DNA of 64,000 nt from Gonocerus acuteangulatus (Eukaryota > Arthropoda > Insecta > Hemiptera > Coreidae): positions 150,254,729-150,318,728 of the forward strand of contig OX328123.1 in the NCBI GenBank assembly GCA_946811695.1. The letters are read 5' to 3'. A model generated the notes under the pieces. That model was not told the DNA's origin. It worked only from the letters and a program-made list of their open reading frames with translations, and searched no databases. Within the stretch, counting starts at the first letter, position 1; each line of letters begins with the position of its first letter. Both the position numbers and the translations under genes were made by a program. Below are positions 1 through 10,948 of this stretch, piece by piece.

Positions 1-11
1 AACCGCGCTAA
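1..11. mobile_element. Terminal stub of an HL-A element
   Basis: The window opens with AACCGCGCTAAAAAGG. The same end (GAACCGCGCTAAAA) closes the complete HL-A copy at 46603, so the window probably starts just inside the hairpin end of another copy whose body lies upstream. Only the terminal bases are visible. Confidence 0.45.
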
Positions 12-1600
12 AAAGGAGTCACCATTACAACAAAAAGAATTTTCCTATTGTTTTTACCAGGAGGACATTTTTTTTTTTTTTAAATTGAATAAAGCGCTTC
101 ACGCCTAATGAAGATTTCTTCACTCAATTTTTTCACATTTCGAAGGAATAAGGAATAGTTATGTTCCAGCTAATAAAAAAGTCAAATTTTCGGAAGAATC
201 ATTCGGTATGGTGTTTGAACGCAAAATTTAACATGAACTCTTCATCACCTAACCTGTATCCTTGGTCTTCCTCTATTGACTTGGACTATATTTCTAAGTA
301 AGGCTGCCAAAAAGCACGGGGAATAGTCGAAAAAAAAAATCCGAAATCTGTACCCAGCTTGACTTTATATCTCTATGGTTTGCACTAATTTAAAAAGGAT
401 ACACCTCTTGGGGTTAAACACAGAATAATCTTCAACAATTATGTCATTGAGATTCAGAAAACTATAAATATAGGTGGGTAGAACTAAAGATGGATAATTA
501 ATCTTCGAATTTGTTTTGTATTATCCAATGTATTTCAAAGTTCCGGACTTGTCTTTCTTTCGGCATAATACTGCAATTTCATAGTTTTTAAGTATTATTA
601 TCTCAAATTATTGTATTAAATTATTAGAGTATATTCTTCAGTATTATTAGATAACATAACTTGAATCAGTTATAAGTTAATCTAGGGATAGCAGTGTGCC
701 AAACATGGAATTATTTGGCATAAAGCATAGCCCTAATTTGACTATAATTAACTAAGGGTATGACTTGGTATTAATATTGTCAAAGAATATAATACAATAA
801 TTTGTGATAATTCATAACTAATATTACATAAAATTGTGATATTACAGTAATATGCCTGAAGAAGGACAATGCATTTTGAATCGTTACATTAAATTGTAAT
901 GCTTCTTCAAATACTCAAAATTTTGCCGGAACTCCTAGTTCTTGTGACGATCTCGAATGTTCTAAAAATCCCAATCACTTTTGCTACGTTTGTGCAAAAT
1001 ACATCGGGATAAAAAATACAAAGAAACTCACAGATCGACTTGTGACTTTGTTTCGATACGACAGAAACAATAATAATGTCATCATCATCCGAATAAAACA
1101 ATAAGGTTTTGATTTTTATCGATTTTTTTTTAAATTTTTCTCCGTTTTTTGCTGATTAACCCCCAATTATGACTTCAGATGAGTTACCAGCGGTAAAAAA
1201 TACGTCAGAAAAAATGTGTCCGATACCCCGCACAAACCACTTTTCTTTTTTTTGTGGACCTGTGTTATAAATCCAATTAAATTATATGTGAATCTATCTA
1301 ATTATATAATTAAGTTTGTGAATAACAAACAGCTAAAAGTAAAAATTACTTTGTAAAAACAATAAATTTTTAACAACAAACATAAAAATAAAGATAACGA
1401 AGAGAATAGTTCCTATGTACAATTTGACTATACATAATTGCACCAGTTTCTTTATACAATTTACGTTCTATGTATAATATGACTATACATAGGAACAATA
1501 GCTCCTATGTACAATAACAGTTACACAAGGAGGATCCTATGTATAATAACGATATGATGAATAAATCATGTCATAAGTGATGTTCATTTATTATTAAAAC
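12..1600. other. AT-rich intergenic stretch, no gene seen
   Basis: No coding frame or element family is recognisable. The only local structure is an inverted repeat at about 1408-1545, where TCCTATGTAC and its complement recur several times (CTATACATAGGAAC against GTTCCTATGTACAA), giving a hairpin-rich spot. The stretch 590-870 is a degenerate TAAT/ATTA-rich region. Confidence 0.5.
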
Positions 1601-1619
1601 CTTTCAAAGACGATGTTAA

Positions 1620-2050
1620 AAACACAGTTTGGGTCGTCTAAACAGTCAAAGACAGTTTGAAATACATATGGTGTTAAAATAAAATTAAGTGGTTGTTTTA
1701 GTCCATACTATACACACATGTTAATTATTTGGGAAGTTTGGTCTGGGGCTTGGTAAATTTTGTTAAAAATATTGTTGTCTTTAAGAAAGGTAAGTATAGC
1801 GTTGATATGGTGACTGCTATCACGGAGTATTTCGTTCATGTCTCGTGGAATTTCCAAGTCTTGTCTCAAATTACAGTCTGTCAGTATATGTTTAACTGTG
1901 AGGTCTTTGTTACAGATTTGGCACAATGGTTTATCAGACTTTGTCATAAGGTATTCATACGTGTGTGGCCTATCCTTAGTCTGGCCAACACTACTTCTTC
2001 CCGCCTTGAATCCCTGTATGGCGAAGCCCAGTCGCTTAAGGTCTGTTTAA
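1620..2050 (-). pseudogene. LINE ORF2 C-terminal remnant (RNase H-bearing, I-like clade)
   Basis: On the minus strand an open stretch (1708-1947) encodes a CX2CX7HX4C zinc knuckle, with the cysteines and histidine in the context PLCQICNKDLTVKHILTDC. This sits at the C-terminus of ORF2 proteins in I/R1/LOA-like LINEs. Just upstream in another frame is LARLRIGHT, the motif that normally precedes the knuckle in this clade, so one frameshift separates the two. No reverse transcriptase or endonuclease is left; it is a 5'-truncated, decayed copy. The same knuckle occurs at 8.4 kb and, damaged, at 20.6 kb, so the family is repeated locally. Clade placement is by motif only. Confidence 0.7.
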
Positions 2051-2059
2051 TGCGACATA

Positions 2060-2590
2060 ATTAAAAATAAGAAAAAAGAACTTTTATATCAGAATTGTCA
2101 TAAAAATCATATTTGGAATAAAATTTCCACCATCTTCATAACATTTATGTACTTCTGCTATTTCACTTAGCTCTGCGGAAATTTTCTCCTTGTATATTCA
2201 ATTCGTTCAATGAAATAAACACAACTTATCGAAATCTGTTTTATGTTTATTGAGGACACTAAGAGAAATAACATTTTATGCGCTATGACAGTATCATATG
2301 GGGAAGAAACTGTTTTCACCTTCTTAACTTTGGCTCTAGAAAACACTAATACAAATATTTTTCTTGCCTTGTTTTACTAAAATAATCATTTTACTGTTAA
2401 ATACAATTTTTAAAAAATGAAGCAAACAGAGGCAAAAAAATACATTCAAAAGAACGTAACCGATTTTTTTATTTTTTTTAAATTTTAAGCAACAGTTTCT
2501 GCGAATGGGATCATCCCATCAAAAACTACTTCGGAATTGTTCTTTTAAGAAAAGACAAGTAATCCTAAAACTGATAATGTCCCTTAATAA
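2060..2590. other. AT-rich spacer, nothing recognised
   Basis: No reading frame with credible composition, no tandem repeat and no family match to other parts of the window were seen. Confidence 0.4.
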
Positions 2591-2594
2591 ACGT

Positions 2595-3000
2595 TTTTTG
2601 TTCTAACACTTTTTTAACATGAAATGTAACCAGTATTTTTCTATGTATTTTAGTTTTGATAACGGCAAACACCTAGAAAAGGTTTCAACTGAATCAATCA
2701 TTTCAAAGTACCTTAACCGAAACTTAGTTAGCAAAACTATTTTTTTCCACTTTTCTCTAAAATGGTTACCTACTGATTTCGCCTTCAACGGTTGCTCTAC
2801 GATCGAAGCCTTATAGAACGTCTGCCTGAAAGCCTCTAAACAAAAGTTCTTACGCGCTATGATTTTTTTCACCCAAATTTCGTAAAAGAAATCAGAATTT
2901 AGGTGTTCGGATTTTGCTGGTTAATGGACTTGACCTTTTAAACTGGACAACTTATTTTTATTTCAAATCTTATCAAAATCAAACCATTTTTGGTGATGCT
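2595..3000 (-). mobile_element. Diverged internal fragment of HL-A
   Basis: The stretch keeps HL-A modules in the same order and direction as the copy at 45038-46603: TTTCAACTGAATCA, then a TCTAAAATGGTTACC block, then GGATTTTGCTGGTTAATGG and a TTGACC block, then the TCAAAATC block and GACAAATATA. Neither end is preserved. The two short overlapping open frames here are shadows of the repeat. Confidence 0.6.
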
Positions 3001-3009
3001 ACAAAGCGG

Positions 3010-4300
3010 CCAGACAAATATATTAATGGTGTATGTACATATTTATGTATTTGTTCATTTATTTATGTATTTATGTATCGTACAATTTTCTGTTTTACTT
3101 CATAAGAGTGAGGGACCTATGAGGGAGGGAGGACGCGCGTCAACTTAGCCCGTTTCCATGTGTCTGTCCTTTGGAATCGATGACAGCATTGCACATCACT
3201 TCTTTTTTTTATTTTTTTGTAAGTATCAATTGACTAAAAAAAAATAAAAATTAAAAAAAAATTTTTAATCAATGTATGACTGTGCAAAGAATCTAATTCA
3301 TCCATAAACTAAATACTGAAGGAATAAATTAATTGTACTCACACTTACTGCAACTCAAGAAAAAAATTTTATTCTCCGAATTGAACAAACCTGCAACAAA
3401 CAGACAAATATAAACTAAATGGCATGTTTTGATGATATTAGCAATAATTTACATGAATCGCAATAGTCTTAAAAATATGCTCGCATTATTAATAACAATA
3501 GAAATTAATAAATTAATGATATAGTCCAAGAGCTGGTAACGCACTTTTCATGAAGTGCTTCATGCACCTTGACATTTTGCTATAATGTACCTCTCGGGTA
3601 AATAAGAAGGTAAATGTGTGTTGTTGGCAATTTTACAATGAATAATAAATAAGGCAGACACTTGTAATAGGGTTAAAATGTAAATAAAAAAAATTCAAAG
3701 TACCTAGTTTTTTTTTAAATATTAAATGAAGTGCTTTATTCACGCTGCGATTTAAACATTATCTTCAATAAACATAATTGAAAATAATTAAAAAAGGACA
3801 GACAATTTTGTGGGGTATAATTATCAGGAAGCATGAAAATAAATGTTGCCTATGATAGACTGGAATGCACGCCGTAAGAGTGAGTGAGAGCACCGATCAT
3901 CTGGGCAGTTGTTGTACTCTACGCTGTCATTGGTTCTTGCACAGCTGTCCCAAATTTTCGTTGACAGGCAGTAGCGCTGCTCAAGTCATTAATTTTTTTA
4001 ATAACTGTATCCTTCTTCAAATTTCATTACAACAGCATTTTGGTTTTGTTATGGTAGTGATAACGTTTGCCTTTCATATGCCAGAGACAAACTTCACTTA
4101 CATAGATATTAATACAACTTTCAATAAACTCACGCTTTACTATTATAAGTGCTTATACATGCCAATTTCGTGTATTTCTATCTTTTTTTAATGTTTTTAA
4201 GAATAAATTTAAACGGAACCAGTAACACATATTCTCTACGTATCTGCGTAAGATGAAATACCCCTCTTGTTCACACATTTAAGGCCTGGCCTGCACTGTC
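3010..4300. other. Non-coding AT-rich stretch
   Basis: A short frame at 3865-4191 (108 codons) has no recognisable motif and ends in low-complexity codons, so it is not called. The rest is AT-rich with A/T homopolymers and no repeat family recognised. Confidence 0.4.
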
Positions 4301-4311
4301 CCTGCCACATT

Positions 4312-4454
4312 GGACTGTACAGTTAATCTATTGATTTTATCATTCTACTTCCACGGACTGCACTGTTATTCTATTGGTTTTATCATTCTACTTTCATGGA
4401 CTGTACAGTTAATCTATTGGTTTTATCATTCTACTTCGATGGACTGTACAGTTC
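4312..4454. repeat. 43 bp tandem repeat, about 3.3 copies
   Basis: GGACTG starts recur at 4312, 4355, 4398 and 4441, exactly 43 bp apart. The unit contains GGACTGTACAGTTAATC, CTATTGGTTTTATC and ATTCTACTT. Copies differ at a few bases. Confidence 0.9.
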
Positions 4455-4459
4455 ATCCC

Positions 4460-5458
4460 CGGCCTCAGGGCTGTCACTGTACAGGACGAAGAATATCGGA
4501 AGGCAGAGGCTGGACCTTGAGTGTATGGACACTTACAATAGAATTTAGAGGATCTTTGAAATAATATGGTTTTTTTTTCTGGAGAGGCAAATTTATTTTA
4601 AAAAGGTGATGTGAATGAGACGGAATTAAAGTACGGTCTAAAGCACAGGCCTCCACACGCGACCAGATGGCCCGTCACGTGCCGACCCACCCTCCTGTAT
4701 CTGCTCCCTCGTCTACCAGGCTTTATATATAAGTGTATATATATAGATAACTTAGATACCGCCGGTAAAACTCTAATGTAAACACCATTGGATATTTTTT
4801 TAATGGCCAGCTATTCATAGGTACACTTAAAAAGATTTACAATTAAGGCGCCCTACTTGGGTACATCATCTAGTGAACATTAAGTTGTAAGTAACCCTTT
4901 TTATCAAACATAAATCACACAGGAGCTGCATATACACATATTTTAGGCTGCATTCATGAAGAATGCGCTTAAAATAAACTAAATAAACATAACTAGTCGT
5001 GCGGTTTAATTTTTTGTAATGGTGACGGCATTAATAACTAATGGACCAATTTTGTTTCTGTTAACTTTTCTCATTAGTTGGAAATGACATCTACCGAGGT
5101 GTCTTTGCAAGATTAACAGACGGCATTAACAAATTAACTTTTTATTTTAGTTGAAAAATTCCCATCCCTTATGGACCGATATAGTTTAAAAAAACTATAT
5201 AAAGTGTACCAAGAGGCAAATCCGTTATATCTACGTTTTTTTGCGCGAAATTTGCCAAACAAGTGATCGTGAAGGTAAATCCGGATGGCTACAGACCAAT
5301 TTTGTTATTTTTATGTTATTGTTATGTATATATTACTCCCATAACAAGGGGTTAGACGAATAGTGTTAATCTATATGCAAGTTTTAATCCCTTACTCGGT
5401 GCACAAATTTACAGTCGAAATTTATGTTATATTCCAACAAAGTCGTATTTATGTTATA
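4460..5458. other. Non-coding stretch with scattered repeat fragments
   Basis: No gene seen. At 5000-5340 two similar blocks contain ATGGACCAATTTTG or ACAGACCAATTTTG and GACGGCATTAA, suggesting a diverged local duplication. Nothing further can be assigned. Confidence 0.35.
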
Positions 5459-6060
5459 CTAGCTAAATACTTGTGCTTCTTCACGGCAGATAAGTAGTTA
5501 TTTTATAGCTTTAAATAGTCTATCATCAAAGTTAACGCTACTATATAATTTTCTGGAGTTTATTATAGCGTGGTTCCCGTCATACTATATGTTATTCATC
5601 AATTAATAAGTAATCAAACTATAATTTTTCTTGATACTGGGGCGCTCCCGACCAGCCATCAAACAGATAACCCAAAGATAACCTATTATCTATAGTACCG
5701 GTAGTAGTTATACCAGTAATAGGAGTTTAACCAGTTCAGGTTAAAATTCGTTAACAATAATAAATGGACAAACAACAACTATGTTTCCAAGATAGTAATT
5801 AAGAAACACCCATTATATTTGCGAACATTGCTAAGAAGTGTTCCGACTGGGGATGCTGAAGGGTTCGGGATATTATTACCACCGATAAATACCTCCAAAA
5901 ATACTTAAAAATTTGAATAGCAAAAAATCCTTTCTTAGGGAGTGTTTAAGTTCTAAAGGGAGTGTCCATGCAAAATTTCAACAATTTCTGTCAAGTGGTT
6001 TGGGCTGGGCGATGATAGGTCAGTGAGTGAGTGAGTGGTATTTGACAAATATATAGTAGA
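5459..6060 (-). mobile_element. Non-autonomous Helitron, 602 bp
   Basis: Read on the minus strand the element starts TCTACTATATATTTG at 6060 and ends with a hairpin (CCGTG..GCAC) followed by AGCTAG at 5459. The flanks are A on the 5' side and T on the 3' side, which is the Helitron insertion rule (between A and T, no target duplication, 5'-TC, 3' hairpin and CTRR). It matches the left and right thirds of the Helitron at 55576-58539 along most of its length, including the (GTGA)n-like stretch CTCACTCACTCACTGAC near the 5' end and GTGACGGG/CATGCTATAATAAAC-type sequence near the 3' end. It has no Rep/helicase and needs an autonomous partner. Confidence 0.85.
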
Positions 6061-6390
6061 TTTTTTCTCCATTATTTTCTTTTAAAAAGCTGCGCCGGAT
6101 GCAGACCTGCAATACCTGACTGAATGGCACTCAGGTATACCTGATGACACCATTACCTAGGTGCAGCATTTCTTGAACTGGGGTCCACGTACTCATTACC
6201 GGGGGACAGCAACAGAAACAATTAGTATTTTTTTTTTTTCTAATAAAAATATTTGCTATAACTGAGCAGGACTATGTATCAAAATATCCACAAATATATT
6301 TCTACAAATGTTTATTATATCGTAAATCCAATATGATTGTGATAAAAAAAAATAAATTCTCGAACTGGCGGGTTGTGAGTCAGAGCGCGC

Positions 6391-6435
<45 letters not shown>

Positions 6436-6534
6436 TTGGGTGGAGTTGCGATAAGTATTTACTGTTGCATTTATAACACGGGTGAAAGAATATTGAATAT
6501 ATTCTTGACTAAATTGCTATAAATTTTATTTTGG

Positions 6535-6849
6535 AGGCGAGGTTAGCTCAGTGGACAAATGAACTGCAGGACCCAGGTTCAAAACCCGAGCGCGCACTAA
6601 AGATTTTATCTTCTAGTTTCGTCGTTCGGGGGTTGGATTTTGGCTCCCGGAACGTCCCTAGGCACACGCATCCTTTAATTACTACATTAAGTAATAAAAT
6701 AATTAATTAATGGGTACCTGCAAAGGGAAGAATCGGGCGGTGGGAGCATTGTACTGACCACACTATCTCCCTAGTGTGCCGTATGGTCAAGAATCAAATA
6801 CCTTTACAGTATCTGCCCCTCTGGGGCTTTTTTTTTGGCCGGAGAGTTT

Positions 6850-6850
<1 letters not shown>
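6535..6850 (+). mobile_element. S1 SINE (tRNA-derived), diverged copy
   Basis: The head GGCGAGGTTAGCTCAGTGG is a tRNA D-arm/box A, and GGTTCAAAACCCG is a decayed box B. The body keeps GTCCCTAGGC, AATGGGTACC, CACACTATCTCCC, TAGTGTGCCGTATGGTCA, CAGTATCT and GGGGC, in the same order as the copy at 10596-10926. It ends in a short T run and then the (TA)n tract at 6855. No clear target-site duplication. Pol III type promoter inferred from boxes A and B. Confidence 0.8.

Positions 6851-6854
<4 letters not shown>

Positions 6855-6911
<57 letters not shown>
6855..6911. repeat. (TA)n microsatellite
   Basis: Almost pure TA dinucleotides with one CA interruption. It abuts the 3' end of the S1 SINE. Confidence 0.95.
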
Positions 6912-6944
6912 GTGAGGATTGACATCGTCCTATCGAAAATTACT

Positions 6945-7075
6945 GCAAAATATTTTTTTGTCGAGCATTTAGTAAGTTTTCGAAAGGTGGCCTTCTACAT
7001 ATCATGATTTCCCAACCGTTTACCGTTAGATATTTACGAAATTATACGAAGGTCCCTAAGCGTTTCAGCCAATTA
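6945..7075. mobile_element. HL-A core module, isolated fragment
   Basis: TTTTTTTGTCGAGCATTTAG, then TTTTCGAAAGGTGGCC and an AACCGTTTACC block, followed by a GATATTTACGAAA block, matches the module found in HL-A copies (for example 37342-37411). Neither HL-A end is near. Confidence 0.55.
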
Positions 7076-7084
7076 TAACATTTT

Positions 7085-7235
7085 TTCATGATGATTAGAT
7101 AGTTAGCCGTCGAGGTGATAAGTAAAGATGGAATGGTTGGGATTCGGCTAAATAAACCTCAATATGATTTTGTTTTAAGAAATCTATATTTCGGACGTTT
7201 CGGCTACTCATTGGTAGACTTCGTCAGCTAAAATG
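7085..7235 (-). mobile_element. P element fragment with hammerhead-like core
   Basis: The plus-strand string GATAGTTAGCCG through GGGATTCGGCTA is shared with 29383-29440. On the minus strand CTGACGA (7221-7227), a short imperfect stem and GAAA (7198-7201) followed by CGTCC reproduce a hammerhead ribozyme core order. Position 7 of the core (C here) is allowed to vary in hammerheads. Helix I is weak in this copy, so activity is doubtful. Confidence 0.45.
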
Positions 7236-8014
7236 ACAAAAAAAAAGAAATTAATACAGAAACAAAAAAAAGTTTATAATTGTGATAGGTAACAGAACTA
7301 TAAATACAATTAGCTTATAAAAGAACATCGTCTTAAATTCTTAGAATGAGTAGAATGAAAAAGTAAATAGGTGCAATAATTGATTTTAATAGTAATTAGT
7401 AACATTAATTGATTTTACAATGAAATAAAAAACTACATACCATTGACAAATATAGTAGCTAATAGTAACATTAATTAATTTTACAAAGAAATAAGATACT
7501 ACATACCAATGGAAATGCCGAGCGGCAGAGGAAGACCAAGGTTGGCAATTAAGTAACCATTGTGAAAGTGTCTAAGGAAAAAGGAATCTACTGGGGTATA
7601 TGTAACTGAAAACAGCAGGTGGTGGGAGAAAGGTCGGTAAGGATGAAAAGGCATGTTTATGACAGGAAAGGAGAAAAAGGTGTTAATGGAAGGATACCCA
7701 AGGGGCATGGGAAAAATCTAGGTGGGAGGTCGGGAGAGTATTTGGAAAATATTAGCGTACATAGGAGAAATGCCTTGTTTGTCAGTTTTGTAGTTTATAT
7801 TGTTTTTGTTTAAGTTTATATGTACACATTCCGAGATCTGTTTTCTTTTTTTGTTTCGTTGTGTAGAAAGAATTTTCGTGTCGTCGAAGTTAAAAGTGTG
7901 TTTTTGCGTAATGGCGTGTTTAGCAACAACATTTTTTTTTTCGTATAGGTACTTCTTTTACTCGAAATGTTACCAAAATGTAAATATCTTAGTTTAAAGG
8001 AATGACAAACATGC
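7236..8014. other. Non-coding stretch with a 65 bp direct duplication
   Basis: AGTAACATTAATT..TTTTACA..GAAATAA..ACTACATACCA occurs at 7398-7445 and again at 7463-7511, a tandem duplication of about 65 bp. The short frames at 7499-7997 lack any recognisable motif. Confidence 0.4.
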
Positions 8015-8310
8015 ATGAATTATCTCAATTGAATCCCACGAACTATACTAACCGAAATTGAGTTTCGACAAACATTTTTTTTTTTCAAAAACGGTTACAG
8101 ATGTCGCCTTAAAAATTGTTTCGTTGCCTATGAACCAATAAAACGAGTACCTGCAAGCAGATAAACCCGAAAACGTAAATGTTACGATTTGCTCCAAAAA
8201 CCATGTTCTCGTGGACGGATTCTGCTGGTTAACGAACTTGACCTTTCTAATTAGACGTGAGATTTATTACAGAATTTCATCAAAATCGGTCCGTATTGAC
8301 CGCCCCCCCG
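8015..8310 (-). mobile_element. Internal fragment of HL-A
   Basis: Contains the HL-A modules TCAATTGAATCCCACGA, TTCAAAAACGGTTACAG, CCAATAAAACGAGTACC, AAAACGTAAATGTTACGA, GCTGGTTAACGAACTTGACC and TTTCATCAAAATCGG in the order seen in the copy at 45038-46603. A LINE fragment follows directly. Confidence 0.7.
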
Positions 8311-8329
8311 CCATTTTTTCCCCAGGAAT

Positions 8330-8840
8330 TGAAATTTATATTTTTTGGATACTCTAACATCCCGTACTTACTAGAAAGAAAGGACAGACCAAATTGTAAA
8401 TACTGCAATGAGACTCTGACAGTTAAACATATACTTACAAACTGCAGACAACTCATTAACTTAAATATGCCCCACGACTTACACGACTTGCTGACAGAAG
8501 GTAGCCCACATATCCATACACTACTCAAATATTTAAAAAAACTCACTGTTATACACCAAGCTGTAAGTAATTCATTGGACTTTCTCAACGAATATTTCGA
8601 AATTTCATCTTTTAATCTAATTATTTCTTTTGTTTTATTTTTTATTGTGTTTATTATTATTTTTTCTTACTTTCTTCTTTTTTTTGCGTTTTTTAAGCTT
8701 TATGATCCTAATTTATTTATTTACAATTTCTTTGATCTTCCTTTTTTTTTCTTCTTTTTTTTTTTGATTTTTTGACGCAACATGAAATGAGGTGGTCGCC
8801 AATGTTGCGCACCTCAAGAATCAATTAAAATAAATAACAT
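8330..8840 (+). pseudogene. LINE ORF2 C-terminal remnant with 3' end
   Basis: An open stretch encodes RPNCKYCNETLTVKHILTNC, a CX2CX7HX4C zinc knuckle typical of the ORF2 C-terminus in RNase H-bearing LINEs, followed by a short helical tail (HDLHDLLTEGSPHIHTLL). It closely resembles the minus-strand remnant at 1.7 kb. The frame then runs into a TTT-rich 3' region that reads as hydrophobic low-complexity protein and should not be taken as a membrane domain. The likely 3' end is GTTGCGCACCTC followed by AATTAAAATAAATAAC at about 8800-8840. The upstream end is cut at the HL-A fragment. Confidence 0.65.
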
Positions 8841-9200
8841 CCCGTATAAAACTTTTGATATAAGGAATTGGAAAATATTAATTTATTTTTTATTTATAAT
8901 TTAATCTGAACCCCATTTATGTAATTACGCTATTCAATTTTTTATTATCTTCTTTATTTTTTTTCTTTATTTTAATTCGCTATTTATTTATTTTTTAATT
9001 ACTATTATTATAATCCCCCTACGCATAAAATAAATATAAATACAACTGTGTGAGAATATGTAGAAAATGTGAAGTTAACTTTTACAAATGACAAGAACCA
9101 TGTCCACTATGTACATTTGTACTAACTTGTCGTATCTATTATGTTAAAGCTGTTAAGTCGCCATAGTTGCGAGTTAACTAAAATAAATAAATAAATTATA
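8841..9200 (+). mobile_element. Second LINE-like 3' end
   Basis: The stretch ends with GTTAAGTCGCCATAGTTGCG, GTTAACTAAAATAAATAAAT, resembling the 3' end at 8800-8840 (GTCGCC..GTTGCG..AAATAAATAA). This suggests a second truncated copy of the same or a related LINE. No coding part remains. Confidence 0.4.
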
Positions 9201-9900
9201 ATTTCAAGAAAATTACTTTGATTTTTATTGCACAAGGTGGTATTATCCGTTAAATATTTGCTTTTTCATCAAACGAAAAGGAGATATATAGATGTTCATA
9301 CATCCGTATTGTAAGAAAACGTAATGACAACATACGACTTTACTACATAAATATACTAATAAAAAATGTAAACTTTACAGAATGACCTCTTGGCTAATGC
9401 CGGATGTAGGTTCGAGTTGCGCCTGTAGCACGTCAACCTTTATCATTTCAGGGCTGGTTGAATTAATTGCCTAGTTCTGCCGTGGATGTTTAGTTTAGAT
9501 GGAAACCTATAGATTGCTCTGCGGTAAGGACCAAAATGTCGAAGCGTCGTAGAAAAAGTAATAATCTGTGAAAATTACCTCCTTCTAAAGCAAGTTTTCT
9601 GTCTATTTTCAAACTATTAATCAATGAAAAATTAATGGATTTAAAATCCAATTTATTTTAAATTAAATCTTCTTAACTTATTTAATCCTGAAGCGACTAA
9701 TAGTTTATACAAGAAATTACAATATTTATGTTTCCAAGCTATTTCATTCTTGAGACTTGCTCAAGTTTTAAGTGCTTTTATTTAACTCCATTATTTTCCG
9801 ACTGGAAGACTTGGAAAACTTTTCTAAATCAGTTTATACGAAGCATTTCTGGTAGCATTAATGGAAAATTTAATTGTTTTCTTCCTGCAATCTATTAATT
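9201..9900. other. Non-coding stretch with a tRNA-like half (9390-9450)
   Basis: CTCTTGGCTAATGCCGGATG and TAGGTTCGAGTTGCGCC have the look of a tRNA T-arm with box B (GGTTCGAG). No box A partner at proper distance is convincing, so it is at best a SINE fossil. Nothing else recognised. Confidence 0.3.
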
Positions 9901-9910
9901 TGTGCGTGGG

Positions 9911-9914
9911 TATA

Positions 9915-9965
<51 letters not shown>
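9911..9965. repeat. (TA)n microsatellite
   Basis: TA repeats with TG interruptions at the left end. Frames through it (poly Ile-Tyr) are artefacts. Confidence 0.95.
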
Positions 9966-9967
<2 letters not shown>

Positions 9968-10053
9968 AACGTTCTGAAAATATTACACCATATTACTTTC
10001 AAGCATGAACGAAAAAGAAGAATGTATGTTTCAAAAAAGTGTAAGCTGGCGTT

Positions 10054-10226
10054 TGCGCACGCGCAGTGGCATTCGCGCATGCTCAGTGGATTTTGCGCAT
10101 GCGCAGTGATCATGTACGAAAAAGGTGACTGTATGTTATAGAGTACATTACATAGGCTTATCAGGGGGAACTAAGAGTTCCAAAAAGGTGTCACAAAATG
10201 TGTCCGCTGTCGTTCGCGCATGCGTG
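10054..10226. promoter_or_regulatory. Cluster of NRF-1-like GC palindromes
   Basis: TGCGCACGCGCA (10054-10065), CGCGCATGCTCA (10074-10085) and TGCGCATGCGCA (10094-10105) lie exactly 20 bp apart, each followed by GTGG or GTGA. A fourth, CGCGCATGCGTG, is at 10215-10226. The first and third are perfect matches to the known NRF-1/Erect-wing site YGCGCAYGCGCR. They stand out in very AT-rich DNA. The surrounding block (ATGTACGAAAAAGGTGACTG and ATGTACAAAAAAGAAGAG) is duplicated with divergence, so the cluster may belong to an unrecognised repeat rather than a host promoter. Confidence 0.45.
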
Positions 10227-10595
10227 GTGGCCATGTACAAAAAAGAAGAGTATGTCATGTTATACAGTTACATTATATAGGTTTTAAGGGTGGAGCTAAA
10301 GCATATTTATGTTCCTGAATTTGAGCAGAAGGCTCTAAACTAAATATTTATCTATATTTTATATACATGTGGCTCGATCATAGACGGCCTTCAATAAGCC
10401 CGTATCGTTCGTCTAGGATTTACTTGCGAACGTGTGCGAAAATTGAGAGTGAAAAATGGAATGTGAGGAGTGAATTTTGCTTGTTCAGGAAAGGAAATAT
10501 CCTTGGGACCGACGGGAACGAAATATCACTAGCGGAATGTACAAAAACAATTGTGGAAGGAGGTTCAGATTTTAGAATATGTATATGTTGCCAAT
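10227..10595. other. Short unassigned stretch upstream of S1
   Basis: Somewhat less AT-rich. A frame at 10367-10609 (80 codons) has no known motif and runs into the SINE head, so it is not called. Confidence 0.3.
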
Positions 10596-10926
10596 GGGGG
10601 CGAGGTTAGCTCAGTGGTAGAGCACTGGACTATTAATCTGGAGGCCTGAGTTCAACTCCCGAGCAAGCACTAAAGATTTTTTCTGCTAGTGTCTTCGTTC
10701 ATGGGTTAAATTCGGCCTCCCTGACCGTCCCTAGGCCAACCCAGCCTTTAATTAATTTAATAATGGGTACCTTGGGTGCTAATGACTCCAGCAGTCGAAG
10801 AAGCCAAGGGGACCACACTATCTCCCTAGTGTGCCGTATGGTCATGAATTAGATACCTCTATAGTATCTAACCCTCAGGGCCCTCGTGGCCTGTTATGGG
10901 ACTCATTTTTTTTTTTTTTTTTTTTT
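10596..10926 (+). mobile_element. S1 SINE (tRNA-derived), full-length with TSD
   Basis: The head (GGTTAGCTCAGTGGTAGAGC box A; GAGTTCAACTCCC box B) is a tRNA relic. The body has GTCCCTAGGC, TAATGGGTACC, CTAATGACTCCAGCAG, CACACTATCTCCC, GTGTGCCGTATGGTCA, TAGTATCTAACCC and GGGCCCTCGTGGCC, ending in a long T run. It is flanked by a perfect 14 bp target-site duplication TATATGTTGCCAAT at 10582-10595 and 10927-10940, which fixes both boundaries and shows LINE-driven retrotransposition. Transcribed by Pol III by inference. Confidence 0.93.
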
Positions 10927-10948
10927 TATATGTTGCCAATAATGTATC

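Noticed and set aside
1838..2064. Plus-strand frames over the LINE remnant
   Set aside because: Antisense shadows of the minus-strand ORF2 C-terminus.
3865..4191. 108-codon plus frame
   Set aside because: No motif, poor composition at the C-terminal half, and no supporting splice or promoter context.
8590..8775. Apparent multi-pass membrane tail of the frame at 8257-8775
   Set aside because: It is translation of a T-rich LINE 3' region; the meaningful part is the zinc knuckle upstream.
10596..10670. Functional tRNA gene
   Set aside because: Acceptor stem and anticodon arm do not fold properly, and the same head occurs in a second SINE copy at 6535.
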